In this document: piece after piece, positions 22,859 to 34,508 of the stretch
Numbering within the stretch: position 1 is the first letter of the stretch
How the letters are laid out: every line of letters starts with the position of its first letter
Assembly: GCA_027311945.1 (NCBI GenBank)
Contig: DAICXZ010000009.1
Location: 50,243-114,242, forward strand
From: Erythrobacter sp.
GTDB lineage: Bacteria > Pseudomonadota > Alphaproteobacteria > Sphingomonadales > Sphingomonadaceae
DNA length: 64,000 nucleotides
Direction of reading: 5' to 3'
Position numbers and translations under genes: made by a program
Notes under the pieces: generated by a model
The model's input: only the letters and a program-made list of their open reading frames with translations
Databases searched by the model: none
What the model was told of the DNA's origin: nothing

Positions 22859-25093
22859 ATGAGCGAAATTACCCCTGAAGTCGTCGAGGCACACGGCCTC
22901 AGCCCCGAGGAATACGAGCGCGTGCTGAATGCGCTTGGACGCGAGCCGAACATGGTCGAGCTCGGCATCTTCTCGGTCATGTGGTCAGAACATTGCAGCT
23001 ACAAGTCATCGCGGCTGCATCTGAAGAAGCTGCCGACCGAGGCGCCGTGGGTGATCTGCGGCCCCGGCGAGAATGCCGGCGTGATCGACATTGGCGATGG
23101 TCAGGCAGCGATCTTCAAGATGGAGAGCCACAACCACCCATCGTACATCGAGCCCTATCAGGGCGCGGCGACGGGCGTTGGCGGCATCCTGCGCGACGTG
23201 TTCACGATGGGCGCGCGCCCGGTGGCGAACGCCAATGCACTGCGCTTCGGGCGGCCCGAGCATCCGAAGATGAAGCACCTGGTGCAAGGCGTGGTTGCGG
23301 GCATCGGCGGCTATGGCAACTGCGTCGGCGTACCGACCGTGGCGGGCGAGACGAACTTTCACCCGGCCTACGATGGCAACATCCTCGTCAACGCGATGAC
23401 CGTCGGCGTCGCCGATGCGGACAAGATCTTCTATTCGGCGGCCACCGGTCTAGGTAATCCGATCGTCTATGTCGGCTCGAAAACCGGGCGTGACGGGATC
23501 CACGGCGCGACCATGGCCAGCGCCGATTTCGGCGAAGACGCCGAGGCCAAACGCCCGACCGTGCAGGTGGGCGATCCGTTCACCGAAAAGCTGCTGATCG
23601 AGGCCTGTCTCGAACTGATGGCGACCGACGCCATCGTTGCCATTCAGGACATGGGTGCGGCAGGCCTCACCTCGTCCTCAGTGGAAATGGCCACCAATGG
23701 CAAGGCCGGCATCCGGCTCGACATGAACATGGTCCCCTGCCGCGAAGAGGGAATGACGCCCTACGAAATGATGCTGAGCGAAAGCCAGGAGCGGATGCTC
23801 ATGGTTCTGAAGCCCGGCAAGGAAGCGATGGCCGAGGAAATCTTCCGGAAGTGGGAGCTGGACTTTGCCGTGATCGGCGAAGTGACCGACACTCAGCACA
23901 TGGTGCTCGAATTCGACGGCGAAGTGGTCTGCGACATTCCGCTCGGCCCGCTCGCGGCTGACGCCCCGCTGTACGACCGGCCCTATCTCACCCGCGAAGA
24001 ATACCGCGCATGGGCCGGAACCAAGCCGCTGGAGAATATCCCCGGTGGCACCGACATCGGCGGCGACCTGCTCAAGCTGATTGCCAGCCCCGATCTTGCC
24101 AGCCGGAGCTGGATTTCCGAGCAGTATGACAGCCAGGTCGGAGCGGACACCTTGCAGACCGGCGGCGATGCCGGTGTTGTGCGCGTCCATGGCACCAAGA
24201 AGGCGCTGGCGATCAGCACCGACTGCACGCCGCGCTATGTCTACGCCGACCCTTACGAAGGTGGCAAGCAGGCCATCGCCGAGGCCTACCGTAACCTTTG
24301 CGCGGTGGGTGCGCGTCCGCTGGCGGTGACCAACTGCCTCAACTTCGCCAACCCGCAGCGGCCCGAGATCATGGCGCAGCTGGTCCATGCACTTGATGGC
24401 ATGGGCGAAGCCTGCCGCGTGCTCGATTTCCCGATCGTGAGCGGCAACGTCTCGCTCTATAACGAGAGCAAGGCAACCGGCGGCGGCTCGGCGATCCTGC
24501 CCACGCCTGCCATCGGCGGCGTCGGCCTGATCGACGACTATGCCATGATGATGACCGCGCCGTTCAAGCAGGAAGGCGATGCGATCTACGTTATGGGCGC
24601 CGAGCCGTGGGCGACGCCTAACCCGGAGCGCAGCCTTGTCGGTCAGTCGCTGTGGCTGCGAATCATTCATGGCCGTGAGGAAGGCCGCGCACCGCATGTC
24701 GACCTGACGCTGGAGAAGAACTCGGGTGAGTTCATCCGCGAGCTGATCGAAGCAGGCCTGGTCAACGCGGTTCACGATGTTTCCGACGGCGGAATGGCCG
24801 TGGCGCTCGCCGAAATGGCGATGCAGAGCGGGCTTGGCGCGGAAACGGTCAACCATCCCGACTACGACCCGGCCCGCTGGTGGTTCGGCGAGGATCAAGG
24901 GCGGTACATCATCACCGTGCCCGACAACGAGGCGTTCCAGGCGCAGATCGCCAAGGGCACCCGCGACGACGAGACTGCTTCCGTTGGCCTGCGGCGGATC
25001 GGCACCGTGGGTGGTTCGTCGCTGTTCGGGGTTGAGTTGGACGAGCTGCGCAAGGCGCACAAGGCCTTCTTCAAGGACTGGATGGAGGCCTGA
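22859..25093 (+). CDS. purL: Phosphoribosylformylglycinamidine synthase II
   Basis: ATP-dependent amidation of FGAR in purine synthesis, working with PurS and PurQ. The 744-residue protein is the small PurL form and has [39 protein letters not shown] and a second-half [19 protein letters not shown] 22859 is the conserved start ([14 protein letters not shown]); the longer reading begins in the divergent intergenic region. It is followed after 5 nt by a DUF1993 gene. Confidence 0.97.
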   Translation: MSEITPEVVEAHGLSPEEYERVLNALGREPNMVELGIFSVMWSEHCSYKSSRLHLKKLPTEAPWVICGPGENAGVIDIGDGQAAIFKMESHNHPSYIEPYQGAATGVGGILRDVFTMGARPVANANALRFGRPEHPKMKHLVQGVVAGIGGYGNCVGVPTVAGETNFHPAYDGNILVNAMTVGVADADKIFYSAATGLGNPIVYVGSKTGRDGIHGATMASADFGEDAEAKRPTVQVGDPFTEKLLIEACLELMATDAIVAIQDMGAAGLTSSSVEMATNGKAGIRLDMNMVPCREEGMTPYEMMLSESQERMLMVLKPGKEAMAEEIFRKWELDFAVIGEVTDTQHMVLEFDGEVVCDIPLGPLAADAPLYDRPYLTREEYRAWAGTKPLENIPGGTDIGGDLLKLIASPDLASRSWISEQYDSQVGADTLQTGGDAGVVRVHGTKKALAISTDCTPRYVYADPYEGGKQAIAEAYRNLCAVGARPLAVTNCLNFANPQRPEIMAQLVHALDGMGEACRVLDFPIVSGNVSLYNESKATGGGSAILPTPAIGGVGLIDDYAMMMTAPFKQEGDAIYVMGAEPWATPNPERSLVGQSLWLRIIHGREEGRAPHVDLTLEKNSGEFIRELIEAGLVNAVHDVSDGGMAVALAEMAMQSGLGAETVNHPDYDPARWWFGEDQGRYIITVPDNEAFQAQIAKGTRDDETASVGLRRIGTVGGSSLFGVELDELRKAHKAFFKDWMEA

Positions 25094-25098
25094 GCGCC

Positions 25099-25659
25099 AT
25101 GAAGCTCGAAGCTATTCTTGCTCCGACGTACATCCAGATGCTGGGCGCCTTGTCGGCTTGGCTGGGCAAAGCGGCGGAGCAACTGCCCGAGGCAGACGCC
25201 CTGCTGTCGAAGCGGCTTGCCGACGACATGTTCCCGCTGGCGACGCAGGTCCGCTTCTCCTGCGTGCAGGCGCTGGAAGGCATGTGCCGTCTGCGCGGCG
25301 AGGCCTTCCCGCCGCTGGTCAATGAACTGCTTAACGAAGGACGCGCTGCAAGCGAACACCCCGGCACCATCGCCGAGGCTCGCACGCGGATCGAACAGGT
25401 GATAGCGGAGGTGCGCAAGCTGGCCGAGGACGTACCGGCAGACGACGAGGACCGTTCCCTCGAACATGCCCTGCCGATGGGCATCGTGTTCGACCTCACC
25501 GCCGAACAGTATGCGCGCGACTGGGCACTGGGGCAGTTCTATTTTCACATCATGATCGCCTATGCGATCCTGCGCGCCGCTGGTGTGGACCTCGGCAAGG
25601 CCGACTATGTCGCCCACATGTTCCAGTACGTGCGGCCGGGGACCATGCCCACGGCCTGA
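25099..25659 (+). CDS. DUF1993 family protein
   Basis: A 186-residue helical protein matching my knowledge of the DUF1993 family (DinB-like four-helix bundle; many members are annotated as hypothetical). Visible marks are YIQMLGALSAWLGKA, RLADDMFPLATQVRF and the C-terminal FYFHIMIAYAILRAAGV with NMFQYVRP-like ending HMFQYVRPG. It follows purL by 5 nt and is likely in the same transcript. Function unknown. Confidence 0.82.
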   Translation: MKLEAILAPTYIQMLGALSAWLGKAAEQLPEADALLSKRLADDMFPLATQVRFSCVQALEGMCRLRGEAFPPLVNELLNEGRAASEHPGTIAEARTRIEQVIAEVRKLAEDVPADDEDRSLEHALPMGIVFDLTAEQYARDWALGQFYFHIMIAYAILRAAGVDLGKADYVAHMFQYVRPGTMPTA

Positions 25660-25694
25660 GCCCGAGGCGCGGGTTGCAACTTGCTGCTTGACTG

Positions 25695-25736
25695 CCGGTT
25701 GATATTACCTGACGATAAATAGTTAATATCAACCGG
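25695..25736. promoter_or_regulatory. Perfect 13-bp inverted repeat before the GNAT-like lipoprotein
   Basis: CCGGTTGATATTA (25695-25707) and TAATATCAACCGG (25724-25736) with a 16-nt spacer, ending 8 nt before the ATG at 25745. It is AT-richer than its surroundings and overlaps promoter-like TTGATA and TAATAT hexamers, so it may be an operator. If transcribed it would form a hairpin that covers the start region. Confidence 0.6.
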
Positions 25737-25744
25737 GGCGGTCT

Positions 25745-26362
25745 ATGCGGAATACGCGAATGGGGAATGCGCTGAGTCTATCGATTGCGGCGCTCGGCCT
25801 GTGCCTTTCGGCGGGCTGCATTGCCAGCGAGCCCGCAGATGCGGAGATCGCTGCCTCCCCTGCCCCTGCCTTCATCCCCGCCGATTTCGATCCGCCCACC
25901 TTGGTCGAGGCGCAGGGCTTCAAGCTGGTGCCGCTCGGACCCGACGTGGTGGAGCAAGACTACGCCGCCTACATGTCCTCGATCGAACACCTCCAGCAGA
26001 CCTTTACGCGCAGCACGGGCTGGCCCCACGCCGACCTCACCCTGGCCGATTCAATGGTCGACATGGAGACCGAAGCCGCCCGCTTCGCTGCCCGCGAGAG
26101 CTTTGCCTATGGCGTGCTGACGCGGGACGGCCAGCACGAACTGGGCAGCGTATATGTCCGCCCCAGCCCCGTTTCGGGCTATGATGCGGTGGTCTCGCTG
26201 TGGGTCACCAAGGCGCAATACGATGCGGGGTTCGACGCCGTGCTCTATCGCTGGACGCGCGAATGGGTGGCGCGAGAATGGCCCTTTGCGAAGGTTGCCT
26301 ATCCGGGGCGCGAGATCGCTTGGGATGAGTGGGATGTTATGACCGGAGAAGCCGGAATCTGA
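25745..26362 (+). CDS. Lipoprotein with a GNAT acetyltransferase-like domain
   Basis: A 205-residue protein with a lipoprotein signal (SLSIAALGLCLSAGC, lipid Cys in LSAGC) followed by a domain that resembles GNAT acetyltransferases of the type beginning ...LVPLGPDVVEQDYAAYMSSIEHLQ. Other points are an ARESFAYGVL strand, GSVYVRPSPVSGYDAVVSLWV and a C-terminal helix. An enzyme fold that needs acetyl-CoA is odd outside the cytoplasm, so it may bind something else or be a degenerate member. It is downstream of a striking inverted repeat and ends one base before the convergent serB gene. Confidence 0.75.
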   Translation: MRNTRMGNALSLSIAALGLCLSAGCIASEPADAEIAASPAPAFIPADFDPPTLVEAQGFKLVPLGPDVVEQDYAAYMSSIEHLQQTFTRSTGWPHADLTLADSMVDMETEAARFAARESFAYGVLTRDGQHELGSVYVRPSPVSGYDAVVSLWVTKAQYDAGFDAVLYRWTREWVAREWPFAKVAYPGREIAWDEWDVMTGEAGI

Positions 26363-26363
26363 C

Positions 26364-27240
<877 letters not shown>

Positions 27241-27248
<8 letters not shown>

Positions 27249-28200
27249 TAAGAAAACTCCATCGGAAAGGGCGCCAGAAAACGCGCTGGCGCTCATTGCA
27301 GGGCCAACCGCCAGCGGCAAGAGCGATCTCGCCGTGCGGCTCGCCCTTGCCTTGCAGAAGCGTGGCCGCGAAGCGCGGGTGATCAACGCCGACAGCGCGC
27401 AAGTCTATGCCGATCTTTCCATTATCAGCGCCCGCCCCACAGAGGCCGAGATGCATGGCGTGCCGCACCTCCTGTTCGGTGCCTGGGACGGCGCGCAGGC
27501 CTGTTCGGCAGCGGACTGGGCCGAGGCGGCCAAACGCGAAGTGTTTGCTGCACACGATGCGGGCGCGGTTCCGATCCTCGTCGGCGGGACCGGGCTCTAT
27601 ATCCGCACCCTGCTTGAGGGCATTGCCCCGATCCCTGCCATCGATCCCACCGTGCGCGAAGCTGTGCGGGCCCTGCCCGTCGCCGAAGCCTATGCAGCCT
27701 TGCAGGCCGAAGACCCCGCCCGCGCCGCCGAACTCAACGCCGGTGACAGCCAACGGGTCGCCCGCGCGCTGGAGGTGGTGCGGTCGACCGGTCGATCGAT
27801 GCTCGAATGGCAGCAGCAACTCGAGGGCGGAATCGCCGACCGGGTCGCGCTAGCGCCGCTTGTCCTGCTGCCCGAACGCGAGACGCTGTTCGAGCGATGC
27901 GACCGGCGCTTTATCGCCATGGTCGATGCTGGCGCGCTTGAGGAAGTCGAGGCGCTCCATGCCCGCGGGCTCGATGCAGACCTGCCCGTCATGCGCGCCA
28001 TCGGCGTTCCCGAACTGGGCGAGGTTCTGCGCGGTCGCGCTTCGATGAGCGATGCGATCATCAACGGCCAGCGCGCCACGCGCCAATATGCGAAGCGGCA
28101 GTATACCTGGCTGCGCAACCAGCTACCGGAAGAATGGACGCGCCTCTCGCCGGAAAATGTCGATTTGCCGATCCATTTTGAAAGTTTATTACCAAGATAA
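27241..28200 (+). CDS. miaA: tRNA dimethylallyltransferase
   Basis: Adds dimethylallyl to A37 of tRNAs reading U-starting codons. The 319-residue protein has the P-loop AGPTASGKSDLA, DSAQVYADLSIISARPT and the GGTGLYI segment, and ends with the PPT-type RQYAKRQYTWLRNQ. ATG 27241 gives MSTKKTPSE; the same DNA holds the serB start on the other strand. Confidence 0.97.
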
Positions 28201-28203
28201 GGG

Positions 28204-28232
28204 TTGACATGACATATCCTGTCTCATAGAGC
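28204..28232 (+). promoter_or_regulatory. Candidate promoter of ilvBN
   Basis: A consensus -35 TTGACA (28204-28209), a 17-nt spacer and a weak -10 TAGAGC (28227-28232), just after the miaA stop. Confidence 0.5.
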
Positions 28233-28256
28233 CGCTGCAGGAATTCGGAGAGGAAC

Positions 28257-28284
28257 GGCCCGGCATGAGCGATCATGCCGGGCC
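28257..28284 (+). promoter_or_regulatory. Perfect 12-bp hairpin with GCGA loop in the ilvB leader
   Basis: GGCCCGGCATGA, loop GCGA, TCATGCCGGGCC: a 12-bp perfect stem capped by a GNRA tetraloop. It lies 32 nt before the ilvB start and has no T-run after it, so it is not a normal terminator. No Ile/Val/Leu-rich leader peptide was found before it. Confidence 0.65.
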
Positions 28285-28316
28285 AATCATTTCACGAAGC
28301 GAGAAAGGAATTTCAC

Positions 28317-30059
28317 GTGGCAGACGAACGCAGTGGCGCTGCGATATTGATCGAGACATTGGTGCGGCACGGGGTCGAATATGTGTTCGGCTATCCCGGC
28401 GGCGCCGTATTGCCGATCTACGACGAGCTGTTCGCCGACGAGCGCATCCGCCACATTCTGGTCCGCCACGAAGCGGGTGCGGCTCATGCTGCCGAAGGCT
28501 ATGCCCGCAGCACCGGTAAGCCCGGTGTTGTGCTCGTCACCTCGGGCCCCGGCGCGACCAACGCGATCACGGGCATTGCCGATGCGTTTCTCGATTCCAT
28601 CCCGCTGGTCGTCATCACCGGGCAGGTTCCGACGAACCTGATCGGCACCGATGCCTTCCAGGAGGCGGACACTATTGGCCTGACGCGCCACTGCACCAAG
28701 CACAACTATCTGGTGAAGGATCCCGAGCAGCTCGCCGCGGCGGTTGACGAAGCTTTCGAGATCGCCACCACCGGCCGCCCCGGCCCGGTGGTGATCGATA
28801 TTCCCAAGAACGTCCAGATCGCAACCGCACGGCTTGAAGACACTGCCCCGCAGCGCCCGAAGCGTTATAATCCGCAGCTGGTCGCCCCGGCGGACGAAAT
28901 CGCCGAAGCCATCGAGATGATCGCCAATGCCGAAAAGCCCGTGTTCTACACTGGCGGCGGCGTGATCAACTCGGGCCCGCGCGCGAGCGAACTGCTGCGC
29001 CAGTTGCAGGCGCTGACCGGCGCACCGGTCACGTCCACGCTGATGGGGCTCGGCGCCTTCCCCGCCGACCACGCCGACTGGCTCGGGATGCTGGGCATGC
29101 ACGGCACCTATGAAGCCAATATGGCGATGAACCAGTGCGACGTGATGATCAATCTCGGCGCGCGCTTCGACGACCGTGTGACCGGGCGTCTCGATGCCTT
29201 CTCGCCGGACTCGAAAAAGATCCACATCGACATCGATCGCGCCTCCATCAACAAGATCGTGCCGGTCGATCTCGGGATTGTGGGCGACTGTGCCCATGTG
29301 CTCGAGCAGCTGATCGCCGCCTGGGGCAGCCGCAAGGGTGCAGACCTCGCCGAGTGGAAGGCGCGCATCACCGGGTGGAAGGCGCGTGAAAGCCTCTCCT
29401 ACCCGGCCAATGCCGAGGCGATCATGCCGCAGCTCGCGGTTGAGCGGCTCTATGCCCTGACCAGGGACGTGGACCCGATCATCACCACCGAGGTCGGCCA
29501 GCATCAGATGTGGGCCGCGCAATATTTCGGCTTCCAGGGGCCGAACAAGTGGCTCACCTCGGGCGGCCTTGGGACGATGGGGTATGGCATGCCTGCCGCT
29601 ATTGGCGCGCAGCTCGGCAATCCCGATAGCCTCGTGATCGACATCGCGGGCGAAGCCTCGATCCAGATGAACATTCAGGAGATGGGCACGGCGAGCCAGT
29701 TCCGCCTGCCGATCAAGGTGTTCATCCTCAACAATGAATATATGGGCATGGTCCGCCAGTGGCAGGAGCTGACCTACGAGAGCCGCTATTCGAACAGCTA
29801 TTCCGACAGCCTGCCCGATTTTGTCGCGTTGGCGGAGGCCTATGGCTGGAAGGGCATCCGCATTCATGACGAAAGCGAACTCGACGCCGGCATCAAGGCG
29901 ATGCTGGAGCATGACGGCCCGGTAATGGTTGACTGCCTCGTGTCAAAGAGCGCCAACTGCTTCCCGATGATACCGAGCGGCGCGGCGCACACCGAAATGC
30001 TGCTCTATGGCGACATGGTGGGTGGCACCATGGACGACGAAGCCAAGGCTCTGGTCTAA
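28317..30059 (+). CDS. ilvB: Acetolactate synthase large subunit
   Basis: ThDP enzyme forming acetolactate or acetohydroxybutyrate, the first step of Val/Leu/Ile synthesis. The 580-residue protein has the N-terminal ThDP pyrimidine domain ([34 protein letters not shown]), the middle FAD domain, and the C-terminal ThDP domain with metal-binding [17 protein letters not shown] and [15 protein letters not shown] chose GTG 28317 ([10 protein letters not shown]) since it follows AAAGGAA at ideal spacing; the in-frame ATG at 28275 lies inside the leader hairpin. Thirteen nt separate it from ilvN. Confidence 0.97.
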   Translation: MADERSGAAILIETLVRHGVEYVFGYPGGAVLPIYDELFADERIRHILVRHEAGAAHAAEGYARSTGKPGVVLVTSGPGATNAITGIADAFLDSIPLVVITGQVPTNLIGTDAFQEADTIGLTRHCTKHNYLVKDPEQLAAAVDEAFEIATTGRPGPVVIDIPKNVQIATARLEDTAPQRPKRYNPQLVAPADEIAEAIEMIANAEKPVFYTGGGVINSGPRASELLRQLQALTGAPVTSTLMGLGAFPADHADWLGMLGMHGTYEANMAMNQCDVMINLGARFDDRVTGRLDAFSPDSKKIHIDIDRASINKIVPVDLGIVGDCAHVLEQLIAAWGSRKGADLAEWKARITGWKARESLSYPANAEAIMPQLAVERLYALTRDVDPIITTEVGQHQMWAAQYFGFQGPNKWLTSGGLGTMGYGMPAAIGAQLGNPDSLVIDIAGEASIQMNIQEMGTASQFRLPIKVFILNNEYMGMVRQWQELTYESRYSNSYSDSLPDFVALAEAYGWKGIRIHDESELDAGIKAMLEHDGPVMVDCLVSKSANCFPMIPSGAAHTEMLLYGDMVGGTMDDEAKALV

Positions 30060-30072
30060 AGGACGCGCCGAA

Positions 30073-30588
30073 ATGAAAATTCATCATCGCCAATCCGAGC
30101 GTCACGTGCTCGCCATCACGGTCGACAACGAGGCGGGTATCCTCGCCAAGATCGCCGGCCTGTTCACCGCGCGCGGCTATAACATCGACAGCCTGACCGT
30201 GGCCGACATTTCGAACGACCACGCCATCAGCCGCATCACGATCGTCACCAACGGCCCGCCGCAAGTGATCGACCAGATCGAGGCGCAGCTTGAACGGCTC
30301 GTGCCGGTGCACAAGGTCGTCGACCTCACGCAAGCCGGACCGCATGTGGAGCGCGAGCTGGCGCTGGTGAAGGTGAAGGGCACGGGCGAAAAGCGTGTCG
30401 AGGCCCTGCGCCTTGCCGACATTTTTCGCGCCCGGCCCGTCGACACAACCACGACAAGCTTCGTGTTCGAGATCACCGGTCCGCCCGAGAAGATCGATAC
30501 CTTCGTCTCGCTTATGCGCGAGCTGGGGCTGGTCGAGGTTGGCCGCACCGGTGTGGTCGGCATGATGCGCGGAAGCGAAGGCGTCTGA
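30073..30588 (+). CDS. ilvN: Acetolactate synthase small (regulatory) subunit
   Basis: Confers valine feedback inhibition on IlvB. The 171-residue protein begins with an ACT domain (HVLAITVDNEAGILAKIAGL, with FTARGYNIDSLTV) and a second ACT-like half ending GLVEVGRTGVVGMMRGSEGV. It follows ilvB by 13 nt and is part of the same transcript. Confidence 0.97.
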   Translation: MKIHHRQSERHVLAITVDNEAGILAKIAGLFTARGYNIDSLTVADISNDHAISRITIVTNGPPQVIDQIEAQLERLVPVHKVVDLTQAGPHVERELALVKVKGTGEKRVEALRLADIFRARPVDTTTTSFVFEITGPPEKIDTFVSLMRELGLVEVGRTGVVGMMRGSEGV

Positions 30589-30708
30589 ACGCCAGATCTC
30601 CGGTCGTTACAATGAAACTATATTTCCCGTTCCCGAACGGGGGGCAATGCAGCTAGGGGCTGTTTCCGAGTCGCCGCTCCCCTCATCCTATGCGGAGCGA
30701 CTTCATAG

Positions 30709-31746
<1,038 letters not shown>

Positions 31747-31771
31747 GGCTCTTCGGCCAGTACGGAAGTAC

Positions 31772-31808
31772 AAAAAGCGCGCCATGGCCTTCCCATGGCG
31801 CGCTTTTT
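31772..31808. terminator. Bidirectional intrinsic terminator after ilvC
   Basis: AAAAAGCGCGCCATGG, 5-nt loop, CCATGGCGCGCTTTTT: a perfect 16-bp inverted repeat beginning with five A and ending with five T, so it works in both directions. It lies 26 nt after the ilvC stop and shows that an in-frame ATG at 31795 is not the start of the next gene. Confidence 0.92.
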
Positions 31809-31824
31809 CGTGTTCGAGCGGGAT

Positions 31825-32946
31825 ATGGGCGAGGCAAGCGCACGGCACATCCTGATCCCGATTCACGATTTCTCGCTTGGCGGGACCGAGCGGATCGCCT
31901 TTCGTCTGGCGGGCGAATGGGTCCGCCGAGGGCGCCGCGTCACCGTTCTGGCGGGCGCGAGCGATGGACCGATGCGGCCGCAGGTGCCGCCGGGTGTCGC
32001 AATCGAAGTGCTGGACGAGCCGGTGCCGCGCAGCACTTTTTCGCGTCTGCACTTGGGGGCGGCAATGGCCGGTCCGGCCAAGGCGCTTGCGCCCGATGCC
32101 GTGTTCCTGATCGGAAACTTCCATTTCGCCGTGGCGAAAGCGCTCAAGCAGGCGATGCCCACGGTCCCGATTGTCGGCAAGGTCAGCAATCCGCTGGTCC
32201 CCGCCACACTGGGAACAGGACTGATGGCCCGCGCACTGGCGGGCTGGTGGTCTGGCGGAGTGGACAGACTGGTCGCCATGTCGCCCGGTCTGCGAGGTGA
32301 GCTGTCGCAGCTCGTTCCCGCCAACCGCACCCTAGCCATTCCCGACCCTTTTCTGGACGACGATGTGCCGGTGATGGCCCGCTCGGGCCAGCCGCGCTCG
32401 CCGCTGTCGCTGCTGTTTGTCGGACGGCTCGAACCGCAGAAGAACCCGCTGCTCGCGCTCGCCGCCGCTGCGCGCCTTCGCGATCTTGGGGTGGCCTTCA
32501 AGCTGACCGTGATCGGCGGCGGTGCCATGGAACAACGCGTGCGCAAGGAGATCACGCGGCTTGGTCTGGCAGAGCACGTCACCCTTCAAGGCCATGTCGC
32601 CAACCCTGCCCCGTTCTTCCGCGAGGCCGACATGCTGCTGATGACCTCGCGCTACGAAGGCGTCCCGGCGGTGATTGGTGAGGCGTTGGTGGCCGGAATG
32701 CCCTTCGTCGCCACACCTTGCACCGCCTGGCTCGAAGGTCTCGTCGCGCGCGATGCTACGCTCGGAACGCTGGTGGCCGCTCACGATGCCAGTCAGCTTG
32801 CCGAGGCCGTGAGGCAGCGCGCGGGCCAGCCCTTCCCCACCGCTGACGCTATCGAGCAGGCCATCGGTGGACACCGCCTCTCGGCGGCAGCGCAGGCCTA
32901 TCTCGATGCCTTCGATGCAGTTTATGGCGAGACCAGCCGGGCATGA
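31825..32946 (+). CDS. Glycosyltransferase family 4 protein
   Basis: Transfers a sugar from an activated donor. The 373-residue protein has a GT-B fold: an N-terminal acceptor half starting with ILIPIHDFSLGGTERIA and a C-terminal donor half with LLFVGRLEPQKNPLLAL and the E-x7-E motif SRYEGVPAVIGEALVAGMP. No membrane segment. The start at 31825 avoids the preceding terminator arm. It overlaps the next gene by 4 nt (ATGA) and so works with a membrane glycosyltransferase; together they probably modify a lipid-linked or surface glycan. Confidence 0.9.
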   Translation: MGEASARHILIPIHDFSLGGTERIAFRLAGEWVRRGRRVTVLAGASDGPMRPQVPPGVAIEVLDEPVPRSTFSRLHLGAAMAGPAKALAPDAVFLIGNFHFAVAKALKQAMPTVPIVGKVSNPLVPATLGTGLMARALAGWWSGGVDRLVAMSPGLRGELSQLVPANRTLAIPDPFLDDDVPVMARSGQPRSPLSLLFVGRLEPQKNPLLALAAAARLRDLGVAFKLTVIGGGAMEQRVRKEITRLGLAEHVTLQGHVANPAPFFREADMLLMTSRYEGVPAVIGEALVAGMPFVATPCTAWLEGLVARDATLGTLVAAHDASQLAEAVRQRAGQPFPTADAIEQAIGGHRLSAAAQAYLDAFDAVYGETSRA

Positions 32947-34364
32947 GCTTGCCGCGCCGCTTTCCTCCCGTCCTTTGGCTTCTGCTTGCTGCCGCAATCC
33001 TGCGCGCGCAGACCTTCGGCAACCCGGTGATCGAGTTCGACGAGCAGTATTACCTGCTGGTGGGCGAGCGGATGCTGGATGGCGCGCTGCCCTACGTCGA
33101 TATCTGGGACCGCAAACCCATCGGGCTTTTTTCCCTGTTTGCGGCCTTCGTCTGGATCGGACGGCTGTTCGGCGGCGATGGTCTGCTGGCGAGCCAGATC
33201 GGCGGTCTTATTGCGGTTGTTGCCACCGCCGAGCTTATCCGCCGCATGGCCCTGCGCTCCGGTAGCGATGGTTTGGCCGCGCTTATGGGCGGGCTGGCCT
33301 ATATCATATGGCTCAACCTCGCTCAGGGCGAAGGCACACAGGCCTCGGTGCTATACACCCCGCTGGTGGCGGGCGCGGCATTTATTGTGCAACGGGAAAG
33401 CCCTCACCTTGCACGCGATGGCGCGCTCGCCATGGTGCTGGTCGGGCTGGCAATCCAGCTAAAGTACACCGCTGGCCTTGAGGGTTTGTTCCTCGGCCTG
33501 TGGCTGATCGTGCTCGGTCAGCGCCGGGGTCGGTCTAACACCCAAGTGCTCTCTGGGGCGGCGGCATGGGCCTTGCTGGCCTTGCTGCCCACACTGGTGG
33601 CCCTGACTATCTACTGGCGTCTGGATGCGCTCGACGCATTTCTGTTCGCTAACTTCCATTCGCAATTCCTGCGCGTGCCCGATGAGCTTTCGGTGATGGT
33701 GGAAGATCTGCTCGGCAGTGCGGCGATCATGCTGCTGCCCATTATGCTGCTGCTAGCCTCGCTGCGCCGCCAAAACCTGCGCAAGCGGCTGTTTGAGTGG
33801 CAATGGCTGACCGTGGCGCTGGTCGCTATCCTGATCGTCGGTGCGTATAGCCCGCACTACTTCATCCCGCTATTCGCGCCGCTATTCGTTGTCTTGGCAC
33901 CTGCGTTCGAGCGCTGGCGCAGGCTTTCTGCCGCCATGCTCGCTCTTGGCGCGGTGGCCGGGCAGTACCTGCTCTATCATTATGAGGAGTCCAAGGGCGG
34001 ACGGGCCGAAGCCTTGGCAATGGTCGAGGCTATCGGTGAAGCTCCCTATTGCCTCTATGTGCATGACGGCTTTCCCGCGCTTTACCGGCTCTCGGGAAGC
34101 TGTCTCCCAACGCCTTTCGCCTTTCCCGGATCGCTCAATATGGCCAACGAGGCCGATGCGCTCGGAGTGGACAGCCGCCGCGAAGTAGAACGCATCTTTG
34201 CAGCCCGGCCCGATGCGGTTGTCACGGACCTGCCCGCATACAACCGTGGCAACCGCGTTACCCGCAGCATTGTCCAGCGCGAACTCGCCGAGCATTACGA
34301 GCTGGCCCTGCGCCTCCAAACGGGTGCAGATCGCTATCGTCTCGTCTACCGCCGCCGCGACTGA
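32943..34364 (+). CDS. Membrane glycosyltransferase, GT-C (ArnT/PMT-like)
   Basis: A 473-residue integral membrane protein with about ten hydrophobic segments. The first periplasmic loop carries NPVIEFDEQYYLLVGERML, the acidic FDE motif typical of GT-C enzymes that use polyprenyl-phosphate sugars, and DIWDRKPIGL. A soluble C-terminal region follows the last helix. It overlaps the preceding GT4 gene (ATGA). The acceptor cannot be named. Confidence 0.8.
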   Translation: MSLPRRFPPVLWLLLAAAILRAQTFGNPVIEFDEQYYLLVGERMLDGALPYVDIWDRKPIGLFSLFAAFVWIGRLFGGDGLLASQIGGLIAVVATAELIRRMALRSGSDGLAALMGGLAYIIWLNLAQGEGTQASVLYTPLVAGAAFIVQRESPHLARDGALAMVLVGLAIQLKYTAGLEGLFLGLWLIVLGQRRGRSNTQVLSGAAAWALLALLPTLVALTIYWRLDALDAFLFANFHSQFLRVPDELSVMVEDLLGSAAIMLLPIMLLLASLRRQNLRKRLFEWQWLTVALVAILIVGAYSPHYFIPLFAPLFVVLAPAFERWRRLSAAMLALGAVAGQYLLYHYEESKGGRAEALAMVEAIGEAPYCLYVHDGFPALYRLSGSCLPTPFAFPGSLNMANEADALGVDSRREVERIFAARPDAVVTDLPAYNRGNRVTRSIVQRELAEHYELALRLQTGADRYRLVYRRRD

Positions 34365-34508
34365 CGCGGGGAGCCTGTTCATTCACGAATGCGACCTATT
34401 CGCATGTTCGCAGTGGACAATGTGCGGCCCTACCTGCACATTGAACCTCGACAACCCTCAATTTGACTCTATCAATTAGATCAGCCTTTTCGAAACGGGA
34501 GATATCGA

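Noticed and set aside
25099..25659. DUF1993 gene considered as a DinB damage-response protein
   Set aside because: The metal-binding His triad of DinB is not clearly visible, so only the family name is kept.
28287..29912. 541-codon minus-strand open frame over ilvB
   Set aside because: Antisense of acetolactate synthase without any recognisable domain.
31795..31824. ATG at 31795 as start of the GT4 glycosyltransferase
   Set aside because: It lies in the right arm of the ilvC terminator hairpin; the later ATG at 31825 fits the family start better.
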